NCBI GenBank assembly: GCA_030608825.1
Contig: JAUWDL010000044.1
Coordinates: 1 to 7,991 of the forward strand
Direction: 5' to 3'
DNA length: 7,991 bases
Source of the DNA: Gemmatimonadales bacterium
Lineage (GTDB): Bacteria > Gemmatimonadota > Gemmatimonadetes > Palauibacterales > Palauibacteraceae
Below the pieces are notes generated by a model, which was not told where the DNA came from, did not search any database, and saw nothing but the letters and a program-made list of their open reading frames with translations. Numbering within the stretch: position 1 is the first letter of the stretch; each line of letters opens with the position of its first letter. A program made the position numbers and the translations under genes. Positions 6,198-7,991 of this stretch are shown one piece after another.

Positions 6198-7438
6198 TCG
6201 GTTCAGCCCGAAGCGCGGCTGCGGATCGCGACCAGCAGAGGAAAGCGCTCCTTCGGCTGGCGCTGGCCGAGCTACTCGCCATGTCACTCTGGTTCAGCGC
6301 CAGCGCCGTGGTCCCCGAGCTCACGGAGGAGTGGGGGCTCGACGCCGGTGCGGCCGCGTGGCTCACCATGTCCGTCCAGCTCGGCTTCGTGGCGGGCGCG
6401 CTCCTCTCGGCGGTGACCACGCTCGCCGATCTCGTGAACCCCAGGAAGCTCGTGGCGGCCTCGACGCTGCTGGGCGCGGCCGCTACCGCGGCGATCGCCT
6501 CCTTTGCAAGCGGCGCCGCCATGGCCATCCTGCTTCGCTTCGTCACCGGTATGGCGCTCGCCGGCGTATACCCACCGGGCATGAAGATCATGGCCGGCTG
6601 GTTCCGCGACAGGCGCGGCCTCGCCATGGGGGTGATGGTGGGCGCCCTCACCGTGGGATCGGCGGCCCCGCACCTTCTGAGGGTGGCGGGTGGGATCGGC
6701 GACTGGCGGCACGTGCTCTACCTCTCCGCCGGGCTGGCGACGGCCGGTGGACTGATCGCGCTCTTCGGCCTGCAGACCGGACCCTACGAAGCTCCGACGG
6801 CGCCCTTCGACCCCCGGGCGGTCGGCCGAATCCTGCGCGATCGGGCGACGATGCTCGCCAACGCCGGCTATTTTGGGCACATGTGGGAGCTCTACGCCGT
6901 CTGGACGTGGATCCCGCTTTACCTCGCCGCCAGCTTCCGGCAGGACGGCAGCGAGCTCACGACCCCGATCTTCGCGGGCATGATCGCGTTCGCGACGATC
7001 GCGATGGGCGGGCCGGGGGCCTGGGCGGCGGGCCTGGCCGCCGATCGCAGCGGCCGAACCGCCGTGACGAGCCTCAGCATGCTCATCAGCGGAGCGTGCT
7101 GCCTCACGGCCGGCTTCCTGTTTGCGACACCGGCCTGGCTGATCACGCCTTTCTGTCTTCTGTGGGGCTTCGCCATCGTTGCGGATTCGGCCCAGTTCTC
7201 CACCTGCATCACCGAGCTCGCCGAGCCCGCGTACGTGGGGACCGCGCTCACGCTCCAGACGGCGGTGGGATTCCTCTTGACCACCGTGACGATCCGCATG
7301 CTTCCGGTGTGGCAGGAGCGCTTCGGGTGGGACTGGGCTTTTGCCCCCCTCGCGATCGGGCCGGCGATCGGCACGATCGCCATGCTACTCCTCAGGCGCC
7401 GGCCGGAAGCGATGCGTCTGGCCGGCGGTCGGCGCTGA
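6194..7438 (+). CDS. Major facilitator superfamily (MFS) transporter
   Basis: A 414-aa secondary transporter of the inner membrane, with the usual length for a 12-helix MFS protein. After a polar N-terminus (1-18) the hydrophobic segments come in two blocks (about 20-195 and 220-402), separated by a short loop (about 196-218). Motif A-like loops are visible at WFRDRRGLAMG (136-146, after TM4) and GLAADRSGR (280-288, between TM8 and TM9), both family signatures. Conserved charged and aromatic residues in GYFGHMWELYAVWTWIP (225-241, TM7) are likely substrate-path residues. It resembles the broad nitrate/cyanate/drug-type MFS groups, but no substrate can be assigned. GTG 6194 overlaps the cls stop in GTGA, the expected start for a coupled gene. 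The 3' end overlaps the convergent serine hydrolase gene by 47 bases. A shifted 431-codon frame (6160-7455) is a shadow. Confidence 0.92.
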   Translation: MIGSARSAAADRDQQRKALLRLALAELLAMSLWFSASAVVPELTEEWGLDAGAAAWLTMSVQLGFVAGALLSAVTTLADLVNPRKLVAASTLLGAAATAAIASFASGAAMAILLRFVTGMALAGVYPPGMKIMAGWFRDRRGLAMGVMVGALTVGSAAPHLLRVAGGIGDWRHVLYLSAGLATAGGLIALFGLQTGPYEAPTAPFDPRAVGRILRDRATMLANAGYFGHMWELYAVWTWIPLYLAASFRQDGSELTTPIFAGMIAFATIAMGGPGAWAAGLAADRSGRTAVTSLSMLISGACCLTAGFLFATPAWLITPFCLLWGFAIVADSAQFSTCITELAEPAYVGTALTLQTAVGFLLTTVTIRMLPVWQERFGWDWAFAPLAIGPAIGTIAMLLLRRRPEAMRLAGGRR

Positions 7439-7991
7439 CGACCGGCAGAATGTAGCGGTCGAGCAAGCTGTGAATCTCGCGCCGGTGCATTCGCCCCGCG
7501 CTTCTGTTCCCGATGCGAGAGGTCACGACGACCACCAGCTCGAGCTCGGGCACGACGAACACGAACTGTCCGCCGTACCCCCAGGCGAAGTGGACGTCGT
7601 AGCGCCCGGAGCGCCGGTGCCACCAGAAGTACCCGTAGCCGTAGCCGTTCCATCGCGATCTGCTGTAGGGACGCCAAGATTCCCGGATCCAGGCCTCGGG
7701 CAGGATCCGGAGCCCATCCATCGACCCGCCGGCCAGGTACAGCCCCCCGATCTTCAAAAGGTCTCGTGGGGAAAGCGCCATGTTGTTTCCGCCCAGGTAG
7801 AATCCCTGAGGGTCCCGATCCCATGCCGGCGGCCTGATGCCCAACGGTTCGAAGAGGTGGCGCTGAGCGAACGCCTTCGTGCTCATGCCGGTGGAGCGGG
7901 TGAGGATCGCGGACACGAGGTGAGAGTTGCCGGTGCTGTAGATCATCCGGCCTCCCGGTCGATCCACCATCGGTCGGTCGATCGCCGAGCG
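7392..7991 (-). CDS. Beta-lactamase-family serine hydrolase, C-terminal part (5' end beyond window)
   Basis: The last 199 codons and stop of a serine hydrolase of the class C beta-lactamase / penicillin-binding / esterase B fold (Pfam Beta-lactamase). The visible part begins RSAIDRPMVDRPGG and then has YSTGN (bases 7926-7940), the Tyr-containing second motif that activates the nucleophile. NNMALSPRDLLKIGGLYLAGG is the typical helix before the third motif. WGYGGQ (7566-7583) followed by FVFVVPELELVVVVTS corresponds to the KTG/HxG strand region. The Ser-x-x-Lys nucleophile motif must lie beyond the right edge, so catalytic competence and export signal cannot be judged. The ATG at 7970 is internal, not the start. 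Members act as esterases, D-amino-acid or peptide hydrolases, or 6-aminohexanoate-dimer hydrolases, and are often secreted. Substrate unknown. It overlaps the MFS gene tail-to-tail. Confidence 0.9.
   Translation of the reverse strand, partial: RSAIDRPMVDRPGGRMIYSTGNSHLVSAILTRSTGMSTKAFAQRHLFEPLGIRPPAWDRDPQGFYLGGNNMALSPRDLLKIGGLYLAGGSMDGLRILPEAWIRESWRPYSRSRWNGYGYGYFWWHRRSGRYDVHFAWGYGGQFVFVVPELELVVVVTSRIGNRSAGRMHRREIHSLLDRYILPVVSADRRPDASLPAGA

Noticed and set aside
5376..6287. A 303-codon minus-strand frame under cls
   Set aside because: Antisense shadow of the phospholipase D domains, with no recognisable motif.
6160..7455. A 431-codon plus-strand frame overlapping cls and the MFS gene
   Set aside because: It is shifted relative to the MFS frame and its product is Arg/Gly/His-rich without hydrophobic segments. 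The MFS frame has motif A loops and membrane helices.

Overview
This is a high-GC bacterial chromosomal window of ordinary housekeeping and accessory genes packed at high density. It carries eight protein-coding genes, two of them cut by the window edges. I see no RNA gene, CRISPR array, insertion sequence or prophage. The GC-rich third codon positions, frequent GTG/TTG starts and Arg/Ala-rich proteins fit a soil or sediment lineage such as Gemmatimonadota, Acidobacteriota or a similar high-GC phylum. That placement is a guess, because no taxonomic marker gene is present.

Layout, left to right. (1) A DUF92/TMEM19-type integral membrane protein on the minus strand (GTG start at 697) runs off the left edge. 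(2) Head-to-head with it, a 209-aa plus-strand protein (740-1369) has a C-terminal cysteine motif resembling the V4R (4-vinyl reductase) domain. (3) Convergent with that gene is a two-gene minus-strand unit: a small basic-tailed membrane protein (2548-2291), followed after 8 bases by a cation diffusion facilitator transporter (2282-1386) with the zinc-type His/Asp site. (4) A divergent control region of about 190 bases (2549-2740) holds a 33-bp tandem repeat and a perfect 12-bp palindrome next to a good Shine-Dalgarno sequence. (5) The plus-strand run is acetyl-CoA synthetase acs (2741-4699), a ClsA-type cardiolipin synthase (4764-6197) and an MFS transporter (6194-7438), the last two overlapping by 4 bases. 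(6) A minus-strand beta-lactamase-family serine hydrolase enters from the right edge and ends at 7392, overlapping the MFS gene tail-to-tail by 47 bases.

Functional reading: acetate activation, phospholipid (cardiolipin) synthesis, metal export and an uncharacterised MFS exporter or importer. The neighbours do not form one recognisable pathway. The DUF92/V4R pair is the one place where family knowledge hints at isoprenoid or tetrapyrrole chemistry, but only weakly. No undescribed multi-gene system is evident. The points most worth a second look are a Tyr in the acs ATP-binding loop where Ser is usual, the tandem repeat and palindrome in the acs control region, the small-membrane-protein/CDF pair and the DUF92/V4R pair.
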